Shown here in pieces: positions 6,288 to 14,900 of a DNA stretch of 33,366 nucleotides. A program made the position numbers and the translations under genes. The notes beneath the pieces are model-generated. The model had not been told where the DNA came from. It did not search any database and saw nothing but the letters and a program-made list of their open reading frames with translations. The DNA is from a virus. The stretch is taken from positions 1 through 33,366 of IMG/VR virus record IMGVR_UViG_3300042349_000045; one strand, 5' to 3'. Every line of letters starts with the position of its first letter. Position 1 is the first letter of the stretch.

Positions 6288-7248
6288 TTTCGGTCATCAA
6301 TCGAATGAGTTTCTCGGGATAAGTCGGGTCAGTTGCGTAACCTTCTTTTTGAAGAAGGCGAGCGCAGTCATCACGAGAGGTGGCTCGGTTGACGCCTTTA
6401 TAGGTTTTGTAGTCTCGATACCAACGATCTACAAGATATGAGATGCAGGTTTGAAGATCAGGGAAATCAATAAATCCGGCATTAATGGTGATCCATTTAC
6501 CGTTTATAAATTCTTTGGTTTCACGTTCAGTGCCAGATCCCTTCAAGCCAAAGTAGTTGTTCTTACCAGAAGTGTGCTTTCCGTAGCCTGATTCAAGAGC
6601 CCATTGAGCAGCAACTACCTCTGGATACTTAGCTCCAGTAATCTGAGCAGCAGCTTTAACTCCCTTCCAGGTATTATCAACGGTAGCGATAGGTCTCGTT
6701 TGTTGAGTAGGCCTGAAGGTCATGAACCAACCAGTCCCTGGACCTTCAACTTCCCAACGCTTTAACCAGTTACGCCAGGTGTATTTGACACTCTTACCAC
6801 CAGAGCCAACTTTGACGTAGCCACCGTTGACGTTATCCATCTCACCGTATGGATCGTGGAAGATGCCATGTTCTCCGTCATCACCAATCAAAAGCATCCA
6901 ATGGCCACCACCAACGGGATTGGAGACGTGACCTTTGTGGAGGATGCCAACAGCAACGGGATAGCCAGCCTTTAGTTCGTTGAGAAGTGTCTGTCTGGTT
7001 CCTTTCTGGTAGAAGGAAGCGAAAACACCGTACTGCTGACAGGCTTTGATTTGACTGGTGGATTGGGTTGTATCACCGTATTTGAGAACAGTTCTCAGAT
7101 AATCATCATCTGCATTACTACCCTTCAGAGCATCAGGACGCAAGTATTTAATAGCCATGGCGCACGTGCTCGAAAAACACATGCGGTCTCCATGGCTAGT
7201 TGTACTGTCCCGCTGAAGGTAGTACTGCTTCACGTCGAGCAGTACCAT
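6280..7248 (-). CDS. Two-domain endolysin: C39-like cysteine peptidase plus glucosaminidase/lysozyme domain
   Basis: Residues 1-175 look like a C39-type papain-fold peptidase: C24 in RMCFSSTCAM matches the usual CGPxSxAM nucleophile site, with H116 in GGGHW and D132 in FHDPYG. Residues 190-322 are a FlgJ/LYZ2-type glucosaminidase with the acid catalyst E219 in AAQWALESGYGK and a conserved GKNNYFGLKG segment. The protein should cut both peptide and glycan parts of peptidoglycan at lysis. There is no signal peptide, so release would depend on a holin; two small membrane proteins flank it closely. T7 uses an unrelated amidase in its early region. The second domain is paralogous to one in the internal virion protein at 16199-19165. 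A peptidase that only binds the wall is an alternative. Confidence 0.8.
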   Translation of the reverse strand: MVLLDVKQYYLQRDSTTSHGDRMCFSSTCAMAIKYLRPDALKGSNADDDYLRTVLKYGDTTQSTSQIKACQQYGVFASFYQKGTRQTLLNELKAGYPVAVGILHKGHVSNPVGGGHWMLLIGDDGEHGIFHDPYGEMDNVNGGYVKVGSGGKSVKYTWRNWLKRWEVEGPGTGWFMTFRPTQQTRPIATVDNTWKGVKAAAQITGAKYPEVVAAQWALESGYGKHTSGKNNYFGLKGSGTERETKEFINGKWITINAGFIDFPDLQTCISYLVDRWYRDYKTYKGVNRATSRDDCARLLQKEGYATDPTYPEKLIRLMTENG

Positions 7249-7253
7249 GATGT

Positions 7254-7451
7254 TTACTTGAACGTATCTTTAACACGTTGAATCTTGTCATCCTCAGTGC
7301 GGTGAGGCTTGATTGCCTCTACACCACGCAGGAGGATCTGAACAATGCTGTTCTCTTTGAGCTTAGAAGCACCGATGATCTCGGAGCCAATAAACAGCGC
7401 AAAGAAAGCAAGTGCCTCATAGGACACTTTAATACCAAGAATAGTGATCAT
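7254..7451 (-). CDS. Small one-TM membrane protein, holin candidate
   Basis: A 65-aa protein with one hydrophobic segment (VSYEALAFFALFIGSEIIGASKL, residues 9-31), followed by a charged tail with many Lys/Arg/Asp/Glu. It lies six bases upstream of the endolysin. Position and topology suggest a role in membrane permeabilisation, but it shows no diagnostic holin motif. The other small membrane protein (5650-5883) competes for the same role; a holin/antiholin or holin/spanin pair is possible. Confidence 0.6.
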   Translation of the reverse strand: MITILGIKVSYEALAFFALFIGSEIIGASKLKENSIVQILLRGVEAIKPHRTEDDKIQRVKDTFK

Positions 7452-7459
7452 GACTATAG

Positions 7460-7972
7460 TTAAGTAGTGGGTTCTTCTGGCCAGGTCACGTCGTGTGGGA
7501 AGCCTGGTTGGGAGGAAATATCACGAAGAGCTTGACGGTAATCTCCCCAAACTTGTGGGTATTGAATACCAAGACCATCAATGGCAGCCTTTTCTACTTC
7601 GTAAGTAACACGCCAATCGGTGTCAGCAAGACGCTTATTGCGATCATCACGAACACGCTTTGCTGCTTCATCATCAATACGCTGCTTGTAGGCAGCTTCT
7701 TGCTCAGCAGCAGTAGCATCTTCAGTGTCAGTAAATACAGGTCCAACGATGTACTTGGTGAACCACTGACCGTTGATTTCTTCTACACCAGCACGAACAC
7801 TGACTTCATAGGGAGGTATGGTCGTAGCCTGAGCACCTTCAAGTACAGGGTCGTAGCCGAAGCTGTCAATGATTTCAGCGGTGATCTGCTCAGGAAAGCT
7901 AGTGTTTGGGTGTTCATCACGGAACTGCCGATCAGTGATGACAGCTCCAGTCGTTCTGTTTCGGAGTTCCAT
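7460..7972 (-). CDS. Tail-fibre assembly / tail-assembly-chaperone-like protein
   Basis: A 170-aa protein whose C-terminal half carries a pattern recurrent in phage tail-assembly chaperones: RNKRLADTDWRVTYEVEKA, then WGDYRQALRDISSQPGFP and a final WPEEP. Residues 1-75 are mixed beta with acidic patches (IPPYEVSVRAGVEEINGQWFTKYIV). Residues 85-115 form a charged helix. It directly follows two fibre-type genes, the usual place for a factor that helps fold or attach fibres. Only three bases separate it from the upstream stop. The family match is from recalled consensus, not a search. Confidence 0.7.
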   Translation of the reverse strand: MELRNRTTGAVITDRQFRDEHPNTSFPEQITAEIIDSFGYDPVLEGAQATTIPPYEVSVRAGVEEINGQWFTKYIVGPVFTDTEDATAAEQEAAYKQRIDDEAAKRVRDDRNKRLADTDWRVTYEVEKAAIDGLGIQYPQVWGDYRQALRDISSQPGFPHDVTWPEEPTT

Positions 7973-7974
7973 AA

Positions 7975-9909
7975 TTAAGCAATAGCAAGGAAGATATAAG
8001 AGCCACCGTTGGCGTTGATGGCGGCAGGGGCGGTGGAGCTGATCTGGAAGCCAGAACTCAGCGGATCGATGTAGTCGGTGTTGGTGACTTCTGCAGCGGT
8101 GGAGTTGAGTAGTAGGTAGGGATCGTTACCGCTGACGATGCCTCGTGCGGTGTCCCAGACGTACCAAGTGCCGGTGCTGTCGGTGCGTTTAATCAGCACG
8201 AAGCGGGCACCATTGGTGAAGCCGCAATCAATGTCCTTGGTGGTGCCAGTGCCGGTGTAGCTGCCGACTTTGCTTACGCCGGGACAGGTGGCCAAAAGGT
8301 AGGCGATGAAAGTATTCGTGCTTAGATTTACGGCGCTAGCAGTGCCGACAGTAAAATTGGTGGTAGTTGGGGATGTATTGTTCCAAACTGTAGAAGCAGA
8401 AGCGCTAGCAGATGTTAGGTTGAGATTTAAGTAATTTGTATTTCCAAGAAAAGAGTGATAAACAAACCATTCATAGCCCGATGCATTTCTGATCTTCACA
8501 ATCATCAACTCCGGCACCACGCCGAGGCTATGATTCACTGTTCGCGCTACACCCGTGCCCGTATAAGCCACCACGTCGAAGAAGCCGGGGGCGCGGCGGA
8601 ATGAGTAGTTTATGTAATCAACTGTAGAGTTACCTATCGCATCATTGACAGTCCATGTAAAACCAGTATTGCTATCTATCTTCAGGGCGCCTGTGCTTGT
8701 AGTGGAAGCTTCAGCACCTGTTGTACCTGTATCCAGATATTTGTCAGCGCTTGTTAGTCGGTTAAACAGAGCATTTACATTGTTGCCACTCCTCCATTTT
8801 GAAAACATTCCATCGACTGGAAATCCTGTTGTCTTCGCATTGAGAGATCCCGTACCTGTGTAAGCCGTGGCCGCAAACACCTTCGTCGCATCGGTGGGCG
8901 TCTTCATCGGCCCACGGCGGATGGCGATGTAGACACAAGATGTGTTTGTGCCTGCCCATGTTCCGTCAACAGTGAACCCGGTTGAAGTAAGGTTTATGCT
9001 TGCAGTCGGAAGAGCAGCCTCAGCATTGCCTGAATCGGCAAGTAATCGATTGCCGGCCACGCCTGAAGGATTAAATCCACGCATATTGTCAACTAGATAC
9101 CAGTTAAAACCCGAAGAGGATGCTACTTTCCACAGCAACCACTGGGGTTCCCACCCAAGATCTACAGTCGCAACCGATCCTGAAGTTGTGGAGTGACTCC
9201 CACACTTCACCACACTGTCATTGCCGCTATCGCCAAACCCGCCAGCGTCGTGCGCGAACAGGTAGGCGACATAGGACTCCCCGCTTTGGTTGACACTAAT
9301 ATCGGTGCCAACAGTAAAAACCGTAGAAGTTGGGGCTGTATTATTCCAAATTGTACTTAATGTCCCTGCGGCAGCTGTATTAAACAGAAGATATTTTTGC
9401 TCGGGGTTAGTAAGTCCTCTATGATATATGATCCAGTTTTGACCAGCTGCACTAGTTTGTTTGACAATCACGCACCCTGGCACACTGCCAAGGTTGTGAG
9501 CAATGGTGCGGTTGCTGCCGTTGCCGTTGTACGTAATTACATCAAAGAACTTGGCCTGCTTGCGGAAGGTCCAGGAGGCGTAAGGCTCAGTATTGGAGTT
9601 GTAAGACGTGCCACCATTGGTAAAACTAAACCCCGTACTTGTAAACGCTTGGCCAAAGCCAGTGCCTTGCGCTGCCGTGCTGTTGCTATAAAGAATAGAA
9701 CCAGCTCCTCGCCCTGTATCAAACAGGGCGTGAGCGTAGGCACTAGTTCTGCTTTTGGTCCACAGAAGTCCTCCCTTCCCGCTCAGATCAATCCCATTCG
9801 TGATCGTCTGCGTGCTGCCGTTGCCGGTATAAAGCCAGGTGCTGAAGACATCTTCAACGTAAACCTTGGCTGCGCTAGCCGATGCTGCGAGTGCTTTAGT
9901 GTTCAGCAT
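7975..9909 (-). CDS. Repeat-containing fibre-like virion protein, 644 aa
   Basis: Composed of repeated modules of roughly 95-110 residues. Each opens with a Y-T/N-G-x-G motif (WLYTGNGSTQTI, ITYNGNGSNRTIAHNLG, AYTGTGSLNAK, AYTGTGVARTVNHSLG, SYTGTGTTKDID), followed by VP..VIVK, W..YH and WNNT.PT...FTVG segments. It is rich in Thr, Ser, Gly and Asn and should be beta-structured. I recall this type next to tail-fibre genes in marine phages, where a receptor-binding or accessory-fibre role is assumed. It overlaps the tail-fibre stop as TGATG. GC content looks higher than in flanking genes, shared with the fibre gene, hinting at modular exchange of host-range genes. Confidence 0.75.
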   Translation of the reverse strand: MLNTKALAASASAAKVYVEDVFSTWLYTGNGSTQTITNGIDLSGKGGLLWTKSRTSAYAHALFDTGRGAGSILYSNSTAAQGTGFGQAFTSTGFSFTNGGTSYNSNTEPYASWTFRKQAKFFDVITYNGNGSNRTIAHNLGSVPGCVIVKQTSAAGQNWIIYHRGLTNPEQKYLLFNTAAAGTLSTIWNNTAPTSTVFTVGTDISVNQSGESYVAYLFAHDAGGFGDSGNDSVVKCGSHSTTSGSVATVDLGWEPQWLLWKVASSSGFNWYLVDNMRGFNPSGVAGNRLLADSGNAEAALPTASINLTSTGFTVDGTWAGTNTSCVYIAIRRGPMKTPTDATKVFAATAYTGTGSLNAKTTGFPVDGMFSKWRSGNNVNALFNRLTSADKYLDTGTTGAEASTTSTGALKIDSNTGFTWTVNDAIGNSTVDYINYSFRRAPGFFDVVAYTGTGVARTVNHSLGVVPELMIVKIRNASGYEWFVYHSFLGNTNYLNLNLTSASASASTVWNNTSPTTTNFTVGTASAVNLSTNTFIAYLLATCPGVSKVGSYTGTGTTKDIDCGFTNGARFVLIKRTDSTGTWYVWDTARGIVSGNDPYLLLNSTAAEVTNTDYIDPLSSGFQISSTAPAAINANGGSYIFLAIA

Positions 9910-11969
9910 CAGGCGTCACCCACACGAGCGCCGTACACCTGCGTGCCGACTTTCCATAACGTGATCACCGTGTAGCCGGTGGTATTCAGCGTCGGTGCAT
10001 TGCCCCCGCCTGTCTTCCACACCACGCCGCTACCACCAAACGTGGAGTCGCTCCAGGTGAGCGTGTAGGCGCTGCCGTCATCAACCATCAGTGTTACTGC
10101 TTCACCTGCTGCGAAGTTGGTGGCCTTCGGTGTGCGGTTAGCGCCCAGCGTGATCAGTTGGATGCTGCCATTGCCGGGGTCAATCTCAAACGCTGCACCA
10201 TCAGTGATGGTGAACACATCCTCCAGCACCGTGCCGATGATGGCCGGATCGGTCAGCGTTTTGTTGGTGAGGGTTTGCGTGTCGCTGGTGCCAACGATGG
10301 TGCCACTAGGAGCGGTAACAGTAGTAGCAGTACCTGCACCTGTCCGGTTAATCAGACCAGTAGTAGAGAGCCCTGCTACTGCAGCAAGATCAGCGTCGTA
10401 TGCCTGAACAGTAGAGCCAATGCCACTGGTCGGCACATAGCTGCTCATGCCAGCAATCGTCTGATAAGTGCTAGCAGCAGTAGAAGAATCGAGTTTGCCG
10501 CTAATGTCTACAGGGCTTGTCCATGACAAGGCTCCAGAACCATTGGTGCTTAGCAGTTGACCGCTAGTGCCGTCTGCACTTGGCAGTGTGTAAGTCGTGT
10601 TTGCAGTAGCAGCAGTTGACGGGGCGATGCTGACTGCATACTGAGGATCAGTCTGATCAATAAAAGCTAAAGTACCCTCGATTCCAGCAACAGTGGTGAC
10701 GCTTAGTGCTGGGGTAGCAAGAGATCCGGTTACATTGACACTACCGGAACCGTCAATAGTGACGCGAGCCGTACCACCAGTAACCAGAGCAAGCTCATTG
10801 GCTCCTGTGTGAGCAATACCAGTATCAGCGTCACCGTCAAAGGAATAGACGGGAGCTGCAGTGCTGGTGCTGTCATCGGCTTTGAGTTGGCCAGTCAGAG
10901 TGCCGCCAGTTTGCTTGAGATAACGAGCATCAGAGTTGGTGGCAAAGTAGCCAAACCAGTTCCACGTACCCCCGCTGTACTGGATGCGAGCGGCAATACC
11001 ACTATCACCTACAAATCCGACAGGAAGACCAGCGAGGGGAGTGAAGCTCTCAATGCCTGTTGAATCAGTGACTTGGATATTCTGACCATTCGTTGGACTG
11101 CCAGGAATGGCTGCCACGTTGGCAACAGGAGTAAAGACAGCAGACGAGCTGATCGCGGTGATGGCTGAGTCAGCCTTTGCATTAGCCGTATTAGCTGTTG
11201 TAACTGCTGCACTGGCATTGGAGCTGGCAGTGTTTGCTGTGGTTACAGCATTACTAGCATTGGTCGAAGCAGTGTTAGCCGTAGATACCGCAGATGCAGC
11301 AGTACTAGATGCAGCGTTGGCTGTATTAACTGCAGATGTTGCATTACTTGATGCGGTGTTGGCTGTGCTCAGTGCCGTGTTGGCTGTGCTTAGAGCAGTC
11401 GCAGCATCGGATGCAGCACTTGTCGCAGTAGCACTAGCAGCGTTGGCTGTGTTGACTGCTGTCGTGGCGTTAGAGCTAGCTGTATTGGCCGTAGATACTG
11501 CAGCACTAGCGTTTGTGCTGGCGGTGTTTGCCGTGGCTACAGCAGCAGAGGCATTACTGGAGGCAGTGTTAGCCGTTGCAGTAGCTGCATTAGCCGTGCT
11601 TAGCGCGGTGTTAGCCGTGGTCGTAGCACTGTTCGCCGTAGCAATAGCAGACGTTGCATCCCTATTCGACTCCTGCGTCACATACAGGTTCTGAGTGAAG
11701 TTATCATTCAGATCCTGAGAGCGGATAGCAGAACCGGGATAGAACTGAGCAGCAAGAGCTGCGTCATCAGTTACACGGTAGATCCGAATAGCAGCTCCAT
11801 TAGCAGGTGCTGTATTGAATTGGATTGTGGTAGCTGTAGGTAAAGTGTATGCAGTTGTAAGTGTACCGTTCAAGGAGACCTTGATGTCGGTAGTCTCTAG
11901 ATATGGAAATGTAAAGGAATAGTTGGTGGATGATCCATTCCCCGTATAAGTATTCTCAGTGACAGCCAT
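9909..11969 (-). CDS. Tail fibre protein (T7 gp17-like N-terminus)
   Basis: Residues 1-105 match the T7 gp17 N-terminal attachment domain in form: NTYTGNGSSTNYSFTFPYL, a central IRIYRVTDD and a terminal SIRSQDLNDNFTQNLYVTQE-type segment. Residues about 106-275 are a run of Ala/Thr/Asn/Ser-rich 14-residue repeats, likely a long helical trimeric shaft. The rest is beta-rich, ending in a small C-terminal domain (VTLMVDDGSAYTLTWSDS, VITLWKVGTQVYGARVGDA). It should bind the tail at its N-terminus and the host surface at its C-terminus. It follows gp16, as T7 gene 17 does. The distal part is probably variable between relatives. Confidence 0.88.
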   Translation of the reverse strand: MAVTENTYTGNGSSTNYSFTFPYLETTDIKVSLNGTLTTAYTLPTATTIQFNTAPANGAAIRIYRVTDDAALAAQFYPGSAIRSQDLNDNFTQNLYVTQESNRDATSAIATANSATTTANTALSTANAATATANTASSNASAAVATANTASTNASAAVSTANTASSNATTAVNTANAASATATSAASDAATALSTANTALSTANTASSNATSAVNTANAASSTAASAVSTANTASTNASNAVTTANTASSNASAAVTTANTANAKADSAITAISSSAVFTPVANVAAIPGSPTNGQNIQVTDSTGIESFTPLAGLPVGFVGDSGIAARIQYSGGTWNWFGYFATNSDARYLKQTGGTLTGQLKADDSTSTAAPVYSFDGDADTGIAHTGANELALVTGGTARVTIDGSGSVNVTGSLATPALSVTTVAGIEGTLAFIDQTDPQYAVSIAPSTAATANTTYTLPSADGTSGQLLSTNGSGALSWTSPVDISGKLDSSTAASTYQTIAGMSSYVPTSGIGSTVQAYDADLAAVAGLSTTGLINRTGAGTATTVTAPSGTIVGTSDTQTLTNKTLTDPAIIGTVLEDVFTITDGAAFEIDPGNGSIQLITLGANRTPKATNFAAGEAVTLMVDDGSAYTLTWSDSTFGGSGVVWKTGGGNAPTLNTTGYTVITLWKVGTQVYGARVGDA
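11144..11654 (-). repeat. Tandem 42-bp (14-aa) repeats inside the tail fibre gene
   Basis: About ten imperfect copies of a 14-residue unit such as SAAVSTANTASSNA, with the TAN-A core recurring every 14 residues (two heptads). The DNA copies vary but share frequent gtgttagccgt and gtattagc-like stretches. The heptad phase with small residues suggests a coiled-coil or helical-bundle shaft. Copy number could change by recombination and so change fibre length. Confidence 0.8.
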
Positions 11970-11975
11970 TAAAGG

Positions 11976-14900
11976 TTACCGATACATTTGGGTAAGTTGT
12001 TCAATCTCAGCTTTACGCCGATCTGCAGCACGAGCAGCGTCATCAACACGCCCTTGCTTCATATAATTCTTATTACGGATGGATTCTTGAATGGATCGCC
12101 ACATTGGTTCATTCTCATTCTGAAGACGTAGTTCAGCAGCTTTTTGAGCAGTAGACATGATCTTATTCATGACACTATAAGCTTCAAGTTGTGCTGCATC
12201 TACCTCATCAGAAGGGCGACCTTGAACACGCATTGCACGTATACGATCCAACTGATCATTATACTTCTTATTCTTACTGAGTTTATCAAACTCTTTCCAC
12301 AGTTGTTGTTCACCGATATAACGATACAACACTTCACGTTCAGCAGGAGTGTACTCGTGGTTACCTGTACTATCCTTACGAATCATCTGCACACCATCCC
12401 AACCACTATCAATTAACCACTGACGCCAAGGCTCAGTACCATCACTCACTTTAACAGGACTGACAGCATTGATAGCACGAAGTACAGGATTATCAATATC
12501 ATTCAACGGTTTACCCGTATAGATATCAATCTGTTCAGGAAGAGTACTAGAAAGACCGGGAAGACGGTTCTTAATGTAACCAATCATATCGTTATAGATA
12601 TCCTTTTGAGAGCTAGTAATTGCATTATTAGCAACACCAAGAGCACTACTCAAGGGAATCATAGAACGAGCTTCGTTGGCAAGAGTCCTAGCGAGTGCAG
12701 TATCATCACCCGTAGCAGCAGCCACAAGTGGTTCCAGGCCTGAAGTCCACGTCTTATTAACAAACGTAGCACTTAGCGTCCACATTACCTTAGAACTAAT
12801 GTCTTCAGTTAATGCAGTACCAAGGTCACGTGAGTAATAAGCGAGATCACCCATTAATGTAAGGAGAGTATCAAAGGGTTCAATACCAGCATAGCTGACC
12901 CACTTACCGCCAATGTTAATTGTCTTAGGTTGCCAATTAAAGTTATCCCGGAGCTTCTTACGTTCACTAGGGTTAACAGGACCATTGCCACGAATCTTAC
13001 CATACAAGGCATGACCCATTAGTCCAGTTGTCAACAATCCAGCAAAAGCAATACGACCACGGTATTCAGCTTCTAGACCTTTAAAGATCGCCATACCATT
13101 AGGTACAGCATCATAGACAATACCATGATCCATCAGGGCATCTTTTACTGCATCTAAGTTATCACCTGCCATTAGAACCTTAGAATAACGGTTCATACCA
13201 GGGATCATAGCAATCGGTGTGTATGACATAGCATACTTAACACCGTTAACACCAGTCTTAGGGAACATAAAATATCCCTTGAGGAATGGTAGTTTATTCA
13301 AACCATTACTCAACCACGATGCAGTAGGGTCATCTAGGTTCATCGCAATCTCACCTGAAGCGTACTTCAAGGCTTGATCAGTGATGTTACCCGCTGAATC
13401 AAACATCTCATCATAGGCCATCTTCTCAGCCTTAGCAAGCTGTTGTTGGAGTTCAGCACCCTTATAACCAATAGGAGCAATCTCATCCCACGCACGGGCT
13501 TTAGCAAGTTGGTTGGCAACTGTAGTGGTTACATAAGCATCAGCACTAATAAGACCATTAGTACCATACTTCATCCATCGCCAATTACCAAGGTCATACA
13601 AGAACCGAGAGGAACGGTATTGCATGAGTTTACCCCAATTACCTTCTTTCTCCCAAAGGGGTTCCATCTTCTCCAAGGTTGACCACACATCAGGTACAAC
13701 GTAGTCTACAAGGTCTTCACGTGCTAGCATCCTAGCATCCATCTTAAGGTCATCACCCCACTTACCTGCAGCCCACAGTTGCTTGTAAGTGCTATGAGCA
13801 TCAGCCAAGGCTTTGTTGTTGGTAGACCAGATAGAACTATAAACGTGTGTAGCTTTACGGAGATCATCAATACTATTCTTACCCATCATCATACCAATAC
13901 CAGTCCCAAGGAAGGAGTTAGTAGTACGAAGAGTAAGAGTAACAGCATTGCTAAGACCAGCTCTCAACAAAGAGATACCAGATAGCATGTTGTTATAACG
14001 TACAGAGAAAGCACCTTGAGCAAAAGCATTCAACCCATCAGTATCTCCCTTAAGAAGACCCATTGGACTGACTTGCTTAGCAGCCCACTTCATCAGTTTA
14101 TCAAGTGTATCAACATCACCTTTGGTAAGAGCAAAAGCATCAATCAAAGCTTGTGCAGCATCAGGACGTTCCTTAGCGATGTTCACAATCATCTCACGAT
14201 AGTTTTGAGACTTAAGTTTAGCCTCACTAACACGAAGATCAAACTGTTTTGTGATACCTTTAATAGCTTCCTCGGGGTTACCAGACTTAGTAACCATCTT
14301 TTCCCAACGGTCTTGGTTCTTAAGCGCCCAACCTGCGATGTACTTATTGAGAGCGTATTCCTCCATAAGGAAACCAATACGATCTGCAATCGCTTCAGTC
14401 ACACGATCAAAGTCACCAACCTCAGGTAGTGCCTTATACCCTTCTGCAATATCGGAGATCTCACGACCTGCAGTATCCATAGCACGTGCTGAGGTTTCAG
14501 TAACCACACGACCAAGATAACGATCAGTTAGATCCCTCATTGCATAAGCAATACCTTGTGCTTGGATATCATTGATGTATGTAATCTTCCTACCATCAAG
14601 GATAGTCTTTACATCACGACCATCAAGGAACAACTTTTTAACATCAGTAGTGGTATCAGCAGCGATGATGTCTTTGTAGATCTTCCATGCTGCATCAGAC
14701 ATTTGAGCTTTGGTGTACCTAAAGCCATCAACAATAGCATCAAAGTCACCAGCTTCCCTAGCTGCTTCTGCAATGTCTACAATAAGATCCCTACCTGCAG
14801 TAGTACCTTCAGGGTTATCCATTGTTCTAGAGAGAGAATGGTAAGCCCTTTCAGACATCATAGGAGCAGGTGTACCACTCGTACCACCTTCTTTAATAGC

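Noticed and set aside
11144-11654. Regular repeats suggesting a CRISPR array
   Set aside because: Repeats are imperfect, directly adjoining, in frame and coding for the fibre shaft; there are no spacers.
11107-11694. A 195-codon plus-strand frame of Ala/Val/Leu repeats that could look like a membrane protein
   Set aside because: It is the reverse complement of the tail fibre repeats; the hydrophobicity is a by-product of repeated TAN-A codons.
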